A stretch of DNA of 13,488 nucleotides from Desulfobacteraceae bacterium 4572_19 (GTDB lineage: Bacteria > Desulfobacterota > Desulfobacteria > Desulfobacterales > NBLS01), in contig NBLS01000098.1 of the NCBI GenBank assembly GCA_002084385.1, positions 1 to 13,488 on the forward strand, in the 5' to 3' direction. Position numbers and translations under genes: made by a program. Below the pieces are notes generated by a model, which saw only the letters and a program-made list of their open reading frames with translations, had not been told where the DNA came from and made no database searches. This document shows positions 13,390 to 13,488 of this stretch, piece after piece (position 1 is the stretch's first letter; each line of letters begins with the position of its first letter).

Positions 13390-13470
13390 GGTATGAAAGC
13401 CTCTATAAAAATTGTATCATAAAGGCTTTCATTGTTCGTTATGATTTATTATCTGCCAAGGCAAGTTTTT
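13390..13470. repeat. R2 dispersed repeat, copy 4
   Basis: The stem TGAAAGCC (13394-13401) pairs with GGCTTTCA (13424-13431). Copy 1 has TGAAAGTC with GACTTTCA, so one base pair changed from T-A to C-G with pairing kept. The downstream part (TTCATTGTTCGTTATG, then TATCTGCCA) follows the R2 layout but does not keep the second hairpin. It lies upstream of the minus-strand chimeric ORF. On the minus strand a TACAAT hexamer inside it reads toward that gene. Confidence 0.65.
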
Positions 13471-13488
13471 ACTTATTTCATGGCTTGT

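Overview
The window looks like AT-rich chromosomal DNA from a strictly anaerobic Desulfobacterota bacterium, probably Desulfobacterales. The evidence is a MetV/MetF pair (methyl branch of the Wood-Ljungdahl pathway) followed by HdrA/QmoA-like, HdrA/QmoB-like and MvhD-like electron-transfer proteins, next to a dynamin-like GTPase and a YbjN-PspA-DUF4178 cluster of a kind I associate with that group. This placement rests on remembered family resemblance, not on a search. There are no tRNA or rRNA genes and no CRISPR array.

Layout. Positions 1-1823 (minus strand) hold an envelope-stress cluster transcribed YbjN-like, then PspA, then DUF4178 (cut by the window edge). Positions 1824-2124 are a divergent promoter region. 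Positions 2125-2760 encode a small basic J-domain protein. Positions 3118-7472 hold metV, metF, an hdrA-like gene, a second HdrA/QmoB-like gene with two ferredoxin clusters, and a short mvhD-like gene, all on plus. This looks like a methylene-tetrahydrofolate reductase unit wired to Hdr/Mvh-type electron carriers, without HdrB or HdrC here. Positions 7557-8030 (minus) encode an unrecognised helical protein. YqgE/AlgH (8420-9010) and a large dynamin-like GTPase (9159-11435) follow on plus. Positions 11463-13349 (minus) are one long ORF joining a secreted beta-repeat protein to an N-terminally truncated alanine dehydrogenase.

The most striking feature is repeated non-coding DNA. Family R1 (five loci) has GTAA-ended terminal repeats. 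At 463-586 it is flanked by an exact 8-bp duplication, the hallmark of IS66-type insertion, so it is probably a non-autonomous (MITE-like) element. Longer copies carry a near-perfect palindrome with arms of about 47 nt. Family R2 (four copies plus a fragment) can form a hairpin with a compensatory base change. One R1 copy sits inside an R2 copy, which fixes their relative age.

Several genes look damaged. The YbjN C-terminus is replaced by R1 sequence. The dynamin N-terminus runs back into R1 with its original start lost. The hdrA-like gene has a frameshifting deletion near its 3' end. The MvhD-like protein lacks its N-terminal cysteine region. The alanine dehydrogenase is a chimera. Either this genome is accumulating deletions and small mobile elements, or some junctions are assembly or consensus errors. 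Only reads or a sister genome can separate these.
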